From: Rhodospirillales bacterium
GTDB taxonomy: Bacteria > Pseudomonadota > Alphaproteobacteria > Reyranellales > Reyranellaceae
DNA length: 64,000 nt
Assembly: GCA_016699855.1 (NCBI GenBank)
Contig: CP064988.1
Coordinates: 2,012,501 to 2,076,500 of the forward strand
Direction of reading: 5' to 3'
Below, piece after piece: positions 9,355-18,273 of this stretch (the stretch's first letter is position 1; every line of letters starts with the position of its first letter). The notes beneath the pieces were generated by a model that was not told the origin of the DNA, searched no databases, and saw only the letters and a list, made by a program, of their open reading frames with translations. The position numbers and the translations under genes are program-made.

Positions 9355-10443
9355 ATGGATACGACCCCCATGGCCACGCTCGACGCCGTCGAAAGCCGGC
9401 TTTTCACGACGCGCGATTTCAAGCTCGACGGCGGCGCCACGTTGCCGGTCTGCGAGGTCGCCTACGAGACCCACGGCGCCATGAACGCCGCCGCCGACAA
9501 CGTCGTCCTGATCACCCACGGCTACACGTCGAGCGCGCACGTCGCCGGCCGCTACGCGCCGGGGAAGGCGGCGCGCGGCGTGGCCCAGGACGCCGCCGGC
9601 TGGTGGGACGCGCTGATCGGCCCCGGCAAGGCGATCGACACCGATCGTTACTTCGTCGTGTCGACGAACGCGTTGGGCTCGTGCCACGGCTCGACCGGTC
9701 CGGCGAGCGTCGATCCCGCGACCGGCAAGCCCTACGGCCCGACCTTCCCGGAGGTGACGCTGCGCGATTCCGTGCGCGCGCAGAGGGCGCTGCTGGACAG
9801 TCTCGGCGTGAAGCGCCTGCTGGCGGTCGTCGGGCCGTCGATGGGCGGCTTCCAGGCGTTCCAGTGGTCGGTGACCTATCCCGATTTCATGAAGGGCGTC
9901 GTGCCGACGGTGACGGCGCCGAGCATGCCGCCGGGCGGGATCGACGCGGTCGAGGCGCTACGCAAGCGGCTGGCGGGCGATCCCAACTGGAATGGCGGCT
10001 GGTACTACGAGAACGGCGGCATCAAGACCGTGCTGGCCGCGATCCGCCACGACACGCTGGTGCAGTACGGCCAGCGCGAGATCCTGGCGGCGACGATCCC
10101 CGATCCGGCCAAGCGCGAGGCGGCGATCGAGGCGGCGGCGCGCGCCTGGGCGGAGACCTACGACGGCCACGCGTTGATCGCGCTGCGCCAGGCGATCGGC
10201 TCGTTCGACATCGGCAAGGAGTACGACCGCATCAAGGCCAGGGTGCTCTACGTGATCGCGCCGAACGACAAGCTGTTCCCCGGCGCGCTGTGCGTGAAGC
10301 GCGCCGCCGAGCTGCGCGCCGCCGGCGTCGACGTGACCTACGTCGAGCTGGTCACCGACAAGGGCCACATGGCGAGCCACGTCGACGCCCTGCAATGGGC
10401 GCCGGCGCTGCGCGCGTTCCTGGCGCGGCTCGAGGCGCTCTGA
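9355..10443 (+). CDS. Alpha/beta hydrolase of the homoserine O-acetyltransferase (MetX-like) family
   Basis: A protein of 362 residues with the MetX-type fold. The nucleophile elbow is GPSMGGFQAFQW (near residue 160), the acid region APNDKLFP, and the catalytic His in DKGHMASHVD near residue 341. True MetX acetylates homoserine for methionine synthesis. However, the family also includes many hydrolases of unknown substrate, and the elbow here is GPSMGG where MetX usually reads GGSMGG. I would therefore call only the family. The next gene follows after 16 bp on the same strand, so the two may be cotranscribed. A second in-frame ATG lies five codons downstream. Confidence 0.85.
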   Translation: MDTTPMATLDAVESRLFTTRDFKLDGGATLPVCEVAYETHGAMNAAADNVVLITHGYTSSAHVAGRYAPGKAARGVAQDAAGWWDALIGPGKAIDTDRYFVVSTNALGSCHGSTGPASVDPATGKPYGPTFPEVTLRDSVRAQRALLDSLGVKRLLAVVGPSMGGFQAFQWSVTYPDFMKGVVPTVTAPSMPPGGIDAVEALRKRLAGDPNWNGGWYYENGGIKTVLAAIRHDTLVQYGQREILAATIPDPAKREAAIEAAARAWAETYDGHALIALRQAIGSFDIGKEYDRIKARVLYVIAPNDKLFPGALCVKRAAELRAAGVDVTYVELVTDKGHMASHVDALQWAPALRAFLARLEAL

Positions 10444-10459
10444 CGCCGCCGCCGGCGGG

Positions 10460-12487
10460 ATGACGGCGACCGTGAGGGCGGTCGGGGCGGGCGACGCGCC
10501 GGAGTTCGCCGGCCGCGCGGCCGAACTCGACGCCGTGCGGCGCGCGCTGGCGCCGGGAGGCCCGGTGCGGGTGGCGATCACCGGCGTCGCCGGCATCGGC
10601 AAGTCGGCGCTCGCCCGCGCCATCGTCGACGCCATCCGCGCGCGCGGTGGCCGCGCGCGCTGGCTGGCCGCCGACACCGGCGCCAGCCTCGCGCTCGGCC
10701 TGCGCGACGCGGCGGCCGACGACACGGTCGACCTGCACGTGCTCGACGACGCCGCCGGGCCGGCGGCCATCGCCGCGCTGGTCGACGCGATCGCCGGGCC
10801 CGTGCTGCTGACGACGCGCGTCGCCGGCTGGGAATCCTCGGCCGCGGTCGTGGCGTTGGAGGCGCCGGCCACCGACGAGGCCACCGCCATGCTGCGCGCG
10901 ATGGCGCACGACGCGCCGCCAGACGCCGCGGGGTCGCTGGCCCGGTGCCTCGACGCGCTGCCGGGGGCGATGCACGTCGCCGCCGCCTACGCGCGCCACG
11001 CCGGGGTCGGCTTCGACGAGGTCGAGCGGCGCGTCGTGGCCGCCGCCGCGGCCTACCGCTACATGCCGCAACCCGCGGCGCGCATGGTCGGGCTGCTCGA
11101 CATCGCGCTGGACCGCGCGTGCGAGATCCACGCCGACGCCGACAGGACGATGGCCTGCTTCGCCACGATGGCGCCGCGGCCGGTGCCATGGCCGCTGCCG
11201 CTGCCCGGCGTCGACGGCGCGGCCGCCGGCACGGCGCTGTCGACGCTCGGGCTGATCGACGTGGCCGGAGGCGATGCGACGATGCGCGCCGGCTTCGCGG
11301 CGGCGGCGCGCGTGCGCATGAAATGGCGACGTCTCGAGATCGAGACCATCGCCCGCGTCGCCGACGCGCTGGACGCCGCGACGAAGACAGCCGACGCTGG
11401 GACGATGACGGCGCTGGCGCCGCACCTGCAGAGCGCGTTCGCCGACGCCGATCCGCGGCCGCCGGACGTGGTCGCGCTGGCCGCCGCCGCCGTGCGCGCG
11501 GCCACCGCGCTGCGCGATGCCGGCTTCGCCGACGAAGGTCAGCCGCTGCTCGCGGCGGCGTGGACGGCCGCGACCGCGTGGCCGCAGCTCATCAAGGAGG
11601 AGATGCGCCTGCAGATCCGATTCGGCGCCTGGCCCGCCGATCCGCCGCCGGAAGCGCCGCCCGCCGCGCCCGCGCCGCGCGCGGCCAGACGCGCAGCGCG
11701 CCCGCCACGCCCGAACGGCGATGCCGAGGTCGACGCCCTGATGGCCCGCGCCTTGGAGGCGGGGGCGGCGGGCGACCAAGGCCGCGCCTGCGCCGACTAC
11801 GAGCGCGCGCTGGCGTTGGCCGAGATCCGCCTCGGCGGCGACCATCCACGCATCGCGGCGGTCCTGAGCGAGATGTCGCTTGCGGTGGCGGCGCGGGGTG
11901 ATCCGGCGCGCGCGCACGAACTCGCCGGACGCTCCTTGGCGCTGCGCGAGGCGGCGCGGCCGCGGGTGCCGCTGGATATCGCCCATAGCCGCAACAACCT
12001 CGGCCTGATCCTCGCCCGGGGCGACGATCCGGCGGCGGCGCGGCCGCTCTACGAGAGCGCGCTGCGCGTGTTCCGCCGCGCCCACGGCGCCGACCACGCG
12101 ACCACCGCCACGACCACCGCGAACCTCGCGGTATTGCTGGAGCGCCTCGGCGAGCGCGACGCCGCGCGGCGGCGCTACCGCGAGGCGATCCGCGCCTATG
12201 CCGCCGCCGGGGACGCGGACGATCCCCGACTCAACCGCGTGCGCGCGAGCTACGCGGCGCTGCTGATGGCCGCCGGCGACACGGCACAGGCCGTCACGCT
12301 GGCCCGCGAGGCGCATGGCCACCATCTGCGCCGGCTGGGCGCGGAGCACCCGTGGACCCGCGACTCCGCGGCGCGGCTGGCGGATAGCGAGGCGGCCCAC
12401 GCCGACGCGTCCGCCGCCGTGGACGCGGCGGACGGCCCGCGCCAGACTTGCGGCGACGACGGGGAGCGGCGGCACGATGGCCGATAG
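10460..12487 (+). CDS. NB-ARC-type STAND ATPase with C-terminal tetratricopeptide repeats
   Basis: A predicted signal-transduction ATPase of 675 residues. It shows the STAND/NB-ARC order: Walker A GVAGIGKS at residues 42-49, Walker B VDLHVLDDA at 90-98, the sensor strand VLLTTRV at 115-121 and a GLPL-like LDALPGAMHVAAAYA at 164-178. A middle helical region (about 200-390) and a Pro/Ala/Arg linker follow. Then come long TPR_12-type repeats (about 425-650), recognisable in LAEIRLGGDHPRIAAVLSEM and LRRLGAEHPWTRD. Such proteins typically oligomerise on ligand sensing, but no N-terminal effector domain is present; the protein starts almost directly with the ATPase. Its 3' end overlaps the next start by 11 bp, which suggests a functional pair. 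Confidence 0.8.
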   Translation: MTATVRAVGAGDAPEFAGRAAELDAVRRALAPGGPVRVAITGVAGIGKSALARAIVDAIRARGGRARWLAADTGASLALGLRDAAADDTVDLHVLDDAAGPAAIAALVDAIAGPVLLTTRVAGWESSAAVVALEAPATDEATAMLRAMAHDAPPDAAGSLARCLDALPGAMHVAAAYARHAGVGFDEVERRVVAAAAAYRYMPQPAARMVGLLDIALDRACEIHADADRTMACFATMAPRPVPWPLPLPGVDGAAAGTALSTLGLIDVAGGDATMRAGFAAAARVRMKWRRLEIETIARVADALDAATKTADAGTMTALAPHLQSAFADADPRPPDVVALAAAAVRAATALRDAGFADEGQPLLAAAWTAATAWPQLIKEEMRLQIRFGAWPADPPPEAPPAAPAPRAARRAARPPRPNGDAEVDALMARALEAGAAGDQGRACADYERALALAEIRLGGDHPRIAAVLSEMSLAVAARGDPARAHELAGRSLALREAARPRVPLDIAHSRNNLGLILARGDDPAAARPLYESALRVFRRAHGADHATTATTTANLAVLLERLGERDAARRRYREAIRAYAAAGDADDPRLNRVRASYAALLMAAGDTAQAVTLAREAHGHHLRRLGAEHPWTRDSAARLADSEAAHADASAAVDAADGPRQTCGDDGERRHDGR

Positions 12488-13958
12488 CGGCGACGAGACC
12501 TCGAGCCATGGCGCGTCGGGCGATCTGAACGTCGGTGGTCCGTCGTGGACGACGCCGGACGTGCGGTCGCCCTTGGACCTGGACGATGGAGCGGCCGGCG
12601 GCTTCGCGCCATCGTCGTCATCGTCGGCGCCGCCGCTGCTCAATCCGGCGATCCAGCGCCTGTTCGAGGGTGGCGGCGGATCGACGGAGCCGCCGCCGTT
12701 CGACCTGCGCGACTTCGCCGAAACGCCGCGCGTGTTCCTGCCGATCGACGCCGACGGCTCGCCGGTGGTCGAGCGCGCCGGCGACCGGGCCTACGAGCTG
12801 GCGCTCCAGCCAGCGGGTCGTGGCAAGGGCGCGCGGCCGGTGCGCGGACGGGGCGGCCGCCTGATGGTGGTGCTGCGAGACGCGCCGGCGGGGCGGCACG
12901 CCGTGCGCGACGGGGCGACCCTCGCCGACGCGATGCCGAAAGGCGTCGACGGCCTGCTGCTGCGCGGCTGGGCCGCCACGCCGCGCGAGATCGACGCCGC
13001 GGGCGTCGCGGCGCTGCGCGACATCGTCCGCGGCCGCGCCGTGGCGGTGATGGTCGCGAAGCCGGGCGAGGGACACGCGGCGGCGCTGCTGGCGGCGACC
13101 TGGTGGGTCGACAAGGCGTGGACGGCCGGCGCCATCGACGAGGCCAGCCTGGGTCTGCGCCTGGTGTCGGTGTTCACGGATCGCGGCTTGGCCGCCGATA
13201 CCACCGTGGCGCCGATGGCCGGCGCCGACCTGTTCCGTCGCCTGGTCGACGACGACGACGCCGACGGGCTGGTCGTCGATCCGCACGATTCGATCCACGT
13301 CGAGGGCGCCATCATCGGCCGGCCGGTGATCGCGCCGGGCATCGCCGCCGGCATGCTGGAGGGTCGCGACCGACGGCCGGGCGCCGCGCCTCTGCCGGCG
13401 CGCGACACGACCGAGATGGAGATGTGGCTCGAAAGCCATGGCTTCCCCGCGCGCGGGCGGCGCATGGTCGACGCGCCGATCCCGGACGGGCCGCATCTGG
13501 TGCGCGCAGTGGCGACGGAGCGCGTCGCCGGATGGTCGATGCTGGAGACCGCCGACGGCTTCCGGGATCTGATGAACGCCGGCGACGAGACCTGGAGCCC
13601 CGTCTTCGTCCTCCCGCCGCCCGGCGCGCCGCGGCCGGCGCGGTCGGCCATCCTCTGCCCCGGACTGTTGGCCAGCACGCTGTCGCTCGGCCGGCCGGAG
13701 CGGCCGGGCCGGCGTCTCGGCGTGGCGCGGATCGTCGGCGCCGACGACCGCGCCGCCGCCGCCCGCCACGCCGCGATGGCGCGCGAGCTGCTGGCGCTGC
13801 TGCCGCCCGGCGCCGACACGATGCCGCGCCTGGCGTGCCTCAGCGCGTCGGGCGCCGGCGTGCTGCGCCGCGCGCCCAAGCTGGCGACGCGGGCGTGGAT
13901 CGAGGGGCGGCTGCGCGCCGCCGAGGCCGACGCGCGCGGGCTGGTGTGGTTCGGCTGA
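12477..13958 (+). CDS. Unrecognised protein, translationally coupled to the NB-ARC ATPase
   Basis: A protein of 493 residues with no family I can name. The first 75 or so residues are Ser/Gly/Asp/Pro-rich and look disordered (including a run of six Ser). Two similar-looking alpha/beta segments follow, roughly 80-210 and 250-400. The first (FLPIDADGSPVV, LMVVLRDAPAGRH, GVDGLLLRGW) and parts of the second (DLFRRLVDDDDADGLVVDP) loosely recall the SseB N-terminal domain layout. I hold that only weakly. No signal peptide or membrane segment is visible. The ATG at 12477 lies inside the end of the preceding ATPase gene (11-bp overlap), and the gene converges with the cupin-rhodanese gene 18 bp away. 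The frame is real by codon bias and coupling; the function is unknown. Confidence 0.72.
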   Translation: MADSGDETSSHGASGDLNVGGPSWTTPDVRSPLDLDDGAAGGFAPSSSSSAPPLLNPAIQRLFEGGGGSTEPPPFDLRDFAETPRVFLPIDADGSPVVERAGDRAYELALQPAGRGKGARPVRGRGGRLMVVLRDAPAGRHAVRDGATLADAMPKGVDGLLLRGWAATPREIDAAGVAALRDIVRGRAVAVMVAKPGEGHAAALLAATWWVDKAWTAGAIDEASLGLRLVSVFTDRGLAADTTVAPMAGADLFRRLVDDDDADGLVVDPHDSIHVEGAIIGRPVIAPGIAAGMLEGRDRRPGAAPLPARDTTEMEMWLESHGFPARGRRMVDAPIPDGPHLVRAVATERVAGWSMLETADGFRDLMNAGDETWSPVFVLPPPGAPRPARSAILCPGLLASTLSLGRPERPGRRLGVARIVGADDRAAAARHAAMARELLALLPPGADTMPRLACLSASGAGVLRRAPKLATRAWIEGRLRAAEADARGLVWFG

Positions 13959-13976
13959 CGCCGCGCGGCGGCGGAG

Positions 13977-16190
13977 TCAGCCCGCCATGCGCACGACGTT
14001 GAAGCGCGAATCGCCGTCGCGCTTCACCTGCGCCACGAGATCGACCTCCCACGTGAGGTACTGGTTCATCGCCGCCTCGACGCCGTCCGTGCGGTCGTAC
14101 GGCCGGTACCACACGTCGGTCGGCGGATCGGCCATGTTCACATGGCCCTTCTCCAGCGGCAGGCGCGCGTCGCGCCAGCTCTTCATGCCGTCCTCCAGGA
14201 CGGCGAGCGGCAGATCGACGACGCCGGACTCCGCGACGTCGGCCGCCGCCAGCCGCGCCAGCAGACCGTCCGGCGACGTGAACACGACGCGCTTCGCCGC
14301 CGGCGATTTCGCGACCATCTCCGGCAGGGTCTTCGCCAGCCCGGCGCGGACCGCGAACCACGCGCCCGGCACGTGGCCGTCGCGGTACCGCAGCGAGGTG
14401 TCGAGATCGACCACCAGCGCCTCGTTCGAATCGACCAGCGTCTTGAGCTCGGCCGCCGCGATCGTCGCCACGTCGACCGCGCCGAGGCCGGGCACGGCGC
14501 GCCGCTCGGCGCCCGTCTCGATCTCGTCGGTCAACGGACGGTGCTTGAGAACGTAGGTCCTGTTCCAGCCCATCTGCAGCAGCCAGTGCGCCGTCATCGT
14601 CGCGCGCACGCCGTCGTTGTCGTGCAGGACGATCGTGGCGTTCCGGACGCCGACGTACTGGTCGGTGGCCTGCACGAGCTGGCCGCCGGGCGCGTGGCGG
14701 AAGCCGCGCAGATGGCCCTTCGCGTATTCGCCGCCGTCGCGCACGTCGAGCTTGTAGACGCTCTCCGCGCCCGCCGCCGCCTCGGCCTCGACCCGCTTCA
14801 GCTCGTGCATGTGGATGGTGCGCACGCCGGCCTTGGCGGCGACCCGCGCCGCGGCGTCGCGCGCCCAGCCGGCGGCGGCCTGGCTCTGGCCGCGGTAGGT
14901 GTCGGTCTTGCCGCGCGCCACCTCGAGCCCGGCCAGATGCCAGCCCATCGTGCCGTTCTTGAGCGCGATGACCTTGTTGGGCAGTCCGGCGTTGATCAGC
15001 GATTGCGCGCCGATGATCGAGCGCGTGCGGCCGGCGCAGTTGACCACCACCTGCGTCTCCGGCTTGGGCGCGAAATCCTTGACGCGGTAGACGAGCTCCG
15101 CGCCCGGCACGTCGACGCCGCCGGGAATCGACATGTTGCGGTATTCCTCCATCGGGCGGCTGTCGAGGATCACCATGTCGGCGCCCTCGTCGGCCAGCTT
15201 CTTGAGGTCGGCGGCGTCGATGCGCGGCGTGTCGCAATCGTGCTCGACCACCTCGCCGAACGCCTTGCTCGGCACGTTGACGCCGCCGAACACCTCGTAG
15301 CCGGCGTCGCGCCACGCCTTGAGGCCGCCGTCCATCACCACGACGTCGTTGTAGCCGCAGCGCGACAGCCGGGCGGCGGCGCGGTTGGCGCGGCCGGTCT
15401 GGCCCTCCTCGCCGGTGTCCATCAGCACGACGCGGGCGTTGGGGTTCGGCAGCAGCGCGCGCACCCGCAGCTCCAGCTTCGACAGCGGCAGCGGCGTGGC
15501 GAAGAACGGATGGCCCTCGGAGAACTCGCCCTCCTCGCGCACGTCGAAGAACGCGAAGGCGGCGTCCGTCGCCAGCGCCGCCTTGACCTCGGCGGCCGTC
15601 ACCAGCGGCGTGAGGATTCGCGGCATCGCCATGAAGCGTTGCGCGGTACCGGTCGCGGGATCCACCGTCACGCGGTCGTACAGGCGCTCCAGGCTGAGGC
15701 CGTAGAGGTGCAGATGCAGCGCGGGCCCGCCGCCGGCCGGCACCTCGATGGTGTGGAAATCGTCGGGCATGAACTCGATGCCGTTGCCCTTGACGATGGT
15801 GCGTTCCCCCGAGCGCTTCAGCTCGACATGGTCGGGGTCGTTGCGGCCGGTGTCGACGCGGTCGTAGCGGACGTTGTGCTCCTGGCCGTGGACGCCGGAT
15901 ATGCAAGCCCATGTCGTGTGGTTGTGGGGCGGCACCAGCTTGCCCTCGAGCCCGGCCGAGGCGTAGAGCGCGAAGCGGTGGTCGGGATCCTCGGATATCC
16001 GGTAGATGCCGCCGTCGCGCCGCACCGGGAACTGCTCCAGCGGAAACAGATCGGTCCGGCTCGCCAGCGACGTCAGTTCGGCGCCGATCAGGGCCAACGC
16101 CTCGCGCGTGACGCCGTCGCGCGCCTCGATCCCGCGGACCTTGTCCAGCGTCGCGCGCGCGGCGTCGGCGCGCTCGTTCCATGGCGACAT
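13977..16190 (-). CDS. Thiol-dioxygenase-like cupin fused to four rhodanese domains
   Basis: A multidomain protein of 737 residues. Residues about 1-190 form a cupin like cysteine dioxygenase: His89 and His91 (PPHNHTTWAC), His146 (DDFHTIEV), Cys96 and Tyr163 (LHLHLYGL). These match the spacing of the three iron-binding His and the Cys-Tyr cross-link pair in cysteine dioxygenase. Four rhodanese domains follow (about 195-303, 320-420, 445-565, 580-690). Only the second keeps a catalytic Cys (Cys385, VVVNCAGRTRS). The others read MDTGEEGQT, LHDNDGVRA and FTSPDGLLA at that loop. It probably oxidises or transfers sulfane sulfur or a thiol, but the substrate is unknown. A second ATG at 16193 is possible; 16190 has better spacing to AAGGAG. 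Confidence 0.88.
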   Translation of the reverse strand: MSPWNERADAARATLDKVRGIEARDGVTREALALIGAELTSLASRTDLFPLEQFPVRRDGGIYRISEDPDHRFALYASAGLEGKLVPPHNHTTWACISGVHGQEHNVRYDRVDTGRNDPDHVELKRSGERTIVKGNGIEFMPDDFHTIEVPAGGGPALHLHLYGLSLERLYDRVTVDPATGTAQRFMAMPRILTPLVTAAEVKAALATDAAFAFFDVREEGEFSEGHPFFATPLPLSKLELRVRALLPNPNARVVLMDTGEEGQTGRANRAAARLSRCGYNDVVVMDGGLKAWRDAGYEVFGGVNVPSKAFGEVVEHDCDTPRIDAADLKKLADEGADMVILDSRPMEEYRNMSIPGGVDVPGAELVYRVKDFAPKPETQVVVNCAGRTRSIIGAQSLINAGLPNKVIALKNGTMGWHLAGLEVARGKTDTYRGQSQAAAGWARDAAARVAAKAGVRTIHMHELKRVEAEAAAGAESVYKLDVRDGGEYAKGHLRGFRHAPGGQLVQATDQYVGVRNATIVLHDNDGVRATMTAHWLLQMGWNRTYVLKHRPLTDEIETGAERRAVPGLGAVDVATIAAAELKTLVDSNEALVVDLDTSLRYRDGHVPGAWFAVRAGLAKTLPEMVAKSPAAKRVVFTSPDGLLARLAAADVAESGVVDLPLAVLEDGMKSWRDARLPLEKGHVNMADPPTDVWYRPYDRTDGVEAAMNQYLTWEVDLVAQVKRDGDSRFNVVRMAG

Positions 16191-16360
16191 CATCTCTCTC
16201 CTTCGATCCCCGGCCGGACTATAGGGCCGCGGCCGGGGCCGGCAAGCGCGCAGGGACGGCGCGCCGCGGGGCGCTTGCCGCGTTCCCGGCGATCCAGTAA
16301 CCAAGCGGCGAAGGCGTCGCGCCGGCGCGGCGCGCCGGACGTTCACGGGGTCGCACGCAC

Positions 16361-18247
16361 ATGAAGCGTTTCGTCTTGCTGGCCGGCGTCGCGGCCATGG
16401 CGGCGATGCTGGCGCCGCAAGCCGGCGCGCAGCAGCCGCCCAAAGGAAAGCCCGCCGTCGCGCCCGCGGCCAAGCCCGCCGCCGCGGCGGCGAAGCCGGC
16501 GGCCCGGCCGGCGGCGCGCACCGCCGTCGCGGCGCGCGGTCGGCCGGCCTTCCGCCCGGCGGCGGCGCCGCGGCAGGCCTACGTGCCGCCGGCGCCGACC
16601 ATCGACATCGACCCCACGGCGCAGCTTCCCGGCGACCTGCCGACGGTGCTCGATTCCGGCGATGTCGGCCGCTACCAGCGCATCTTCGCGGCTCAAGCGG
16701 GCGGCGACTTCGCCGGCGCCGACGCCGACATCGCGGCGCTACGCGACAAGACGCTGCTGGGCTACGTGCTGGCGCAGCGGTACCTGGCGACCGGCTTCAC
16801 AGCCAGCTACGACGATCTCTCGGCATGGCTGCGCGACTACGGCGACCATCCCGACGCGCCGAACCTGTTCAAGCTCGCGCTGACGCGCAAGCCGGCCGGC
16901 GCGCCCGAGCCGCAGGCCGCGAGCTTCGTCTCTAGCGCCCCGAGCGGCCGCTCGCTGGCGCCGGACTCCCGCAGGCTCAGCGGCGGCGACAGCACCCAGG
17001 CCGCGACCATCCGAGCCCGGTTGGCGCGCATGATCGAGGACACCGGCTTCTCGGCGGCGCGCCGGCTGCTCGACGAGCCGTTCACGCAGCAGGCGCTGGG
17101 CGCCGAGGAGGTCGGCCGCTGGCGCGCGCAGATCGCCACCCGCCAGCTCGAGAGCGGCGGCGCCGACCAGCCGGTCGGCCACGAGACCAACGGCGCCGAG
17201 CGCCCGTCGGCCGCCTTCCAGGCCGGCATCGCGGCGTGGCGCAAGGGCAACTACGCCGAGGCCGCGCGTCTGTTCGAGAGCGTCGCGGAGGCGACGGCCG
17301 GCAGCGCTTACTCGGCGACCATCGCGGGCGGCGCCTTCTGGGCGGCGCGCGCCAACCTGATGGCCGGCAATCCCGAGCGCTTCTCGCTGTGGCTGAAGCG
17401 GGCGGCGATCTACGATCGCACCTTCTACGGCCTGATCGCGTTGCGCACGCTGGGCGTCGAGCCGCGGCCGCAATGGCGCGCCGCCGATCTCGACTCCTCG
17501 CGGCGCGCGCTGATCCGCGACGACCGCGCCGGGCGCCGGGCGCTGGCGCTGCTCCAGCTCAAGGCCGTCAGCAACGCCGAGCAGGAGCTGTTCGCGACCT
17601 CGCTCGACGCCGATCCGCGCATGGTCTCCGCCGTGCTCGCGCTGGCCGAGAAGGCCCGCCTCCCCGGCCTCGCGCTCAAGGTGGCCAACGCCGCGCGCGA
17701 ACGGCCGGAGAAGATCGACGGACTCGACAACGCGCTCTATCCGATCCCGCCCTACGAGCCGACCGGCGGCTTCAACGTCGACCGCGCGCTGGTCTACGCG
17801 GTGATGCGCCAGGAATCGGCCTTCAATCCGCGCGCCCGTTCGTGGGCCGGCGCCATGGGCCTGATGCAGCTGATGCCCGGCACAGCGACCCTGGTCGAGC
17901 GCCAGATCGGCGCCGGCGGCGACCGCTACCAGGCGGCGCACAACGTGGCGCTGGGTCAGGCCTACCTGAAGGGCCTGCTCGACGACTATGGCGCCAACCT
18001 GTTCCACGCCGTGCCCGCCTACAACGCCGGCCCCGGCAGCGTGAACAAGTGGCTGGGCGGCCCCGACGCCGGCGATCCGCTGCTGTTCGTCGCCACCATC
18101 CCGTTCAACGAGACGCGCGGCTACGTCGAGGCGGTGATGTCGAACTACTGGATCTACCGGCTGCGGCTGGGCCAGAAGTCGCGCTCGCTCGAGCAGATCG
18201 CGCAACACCAGTGGCCGACCCACAGTCCGCAGGACGTGCGGCGATAG
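16361..18247 (+). CDS. Soluble lytic murein transglycosylase (Slt family)
   Basis: A periplasmic enzyme that cleaves peptidoglycan between MurNAc and GlcNAc, forming 1,6-anhydro-MurNAc. The 628-residue protein has a signal peptide (residues 1-24, cleaved after AGAQ) and a Lys/Ala/Pro-rich low-complexity linker (about 28-75). A helical superhelix domain comes next, and a C-terminal SLT domain with the catalytic Glu485 in YAVMRQESAFNPRA. GLMQLMPGTA and YNAGPGSVNKWL follow. The gene is divergent from the cupin-rhodanese gene across about 170 bp. AmpG, which would import the anhydromuropeptide products, lies about 42 kb downstream. Confidence 0.93.
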   Translation: MKRFVLLAGVAAMAAMLAPQAGAQQPPKGKPAVAPAAKPAAAAAKPAARPAARTAVAARGRPAFRPAAAPRQAYVPPAPTIDIDPTAQLPGDLPTVLDSGDVGRYQRIFAAQAGGDFAGADADIAALRDKTLLGYVLAQRYLATGFTASYDDLSAWLRDYGDHPDAPNLFKLALTRKPAGAPEPQAASFVSSAPSGRSLAPDSRRLSGGDSTQAATIRARLARMIEDTGFSAARRLLDEPFTQQALGAEEVGRWRAQIATRQLESGGADQPVGHETNGAERPSAAFQAGIAAWRKGNYAEAARLFESVAEATAGSAYSATIAGGAFWAARANLMAGNPERFSLWLKRAAIYDRTFYGLIALRTLGVEPRPQWRAADLDSSRRALIRDDRAGRRALALLQLKAVSNAEQELFATSLDADPRMVSAVLALAEKARLPGLALKVANAARERPEKIDGLDNALYPIPPYEPTGGFNVDRALVYAVMRQESAFNPRARSWAGAMGLMQLMPGTATLVERQIGAGGDRYQAAHNVALGQAYLKGLLDDYGANLFHAVPAYNAGPGSVNKWLGGPDAGDPLLFVATIPFNETRGYVEAVMSNYWIYRLRLGQKSRSLEQIAQHQWPTHSPQDVRR

Positions 18248-18273
18248 CGCGACGGCGCCGGGAGACCCATACG

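Noticed and set aside
12545..14002. Alternative frame through the partner of the NB-ARC ATPase
   Set aside because: Arg-rich shadow composition; the other frame has a coupled start and balanced composition.
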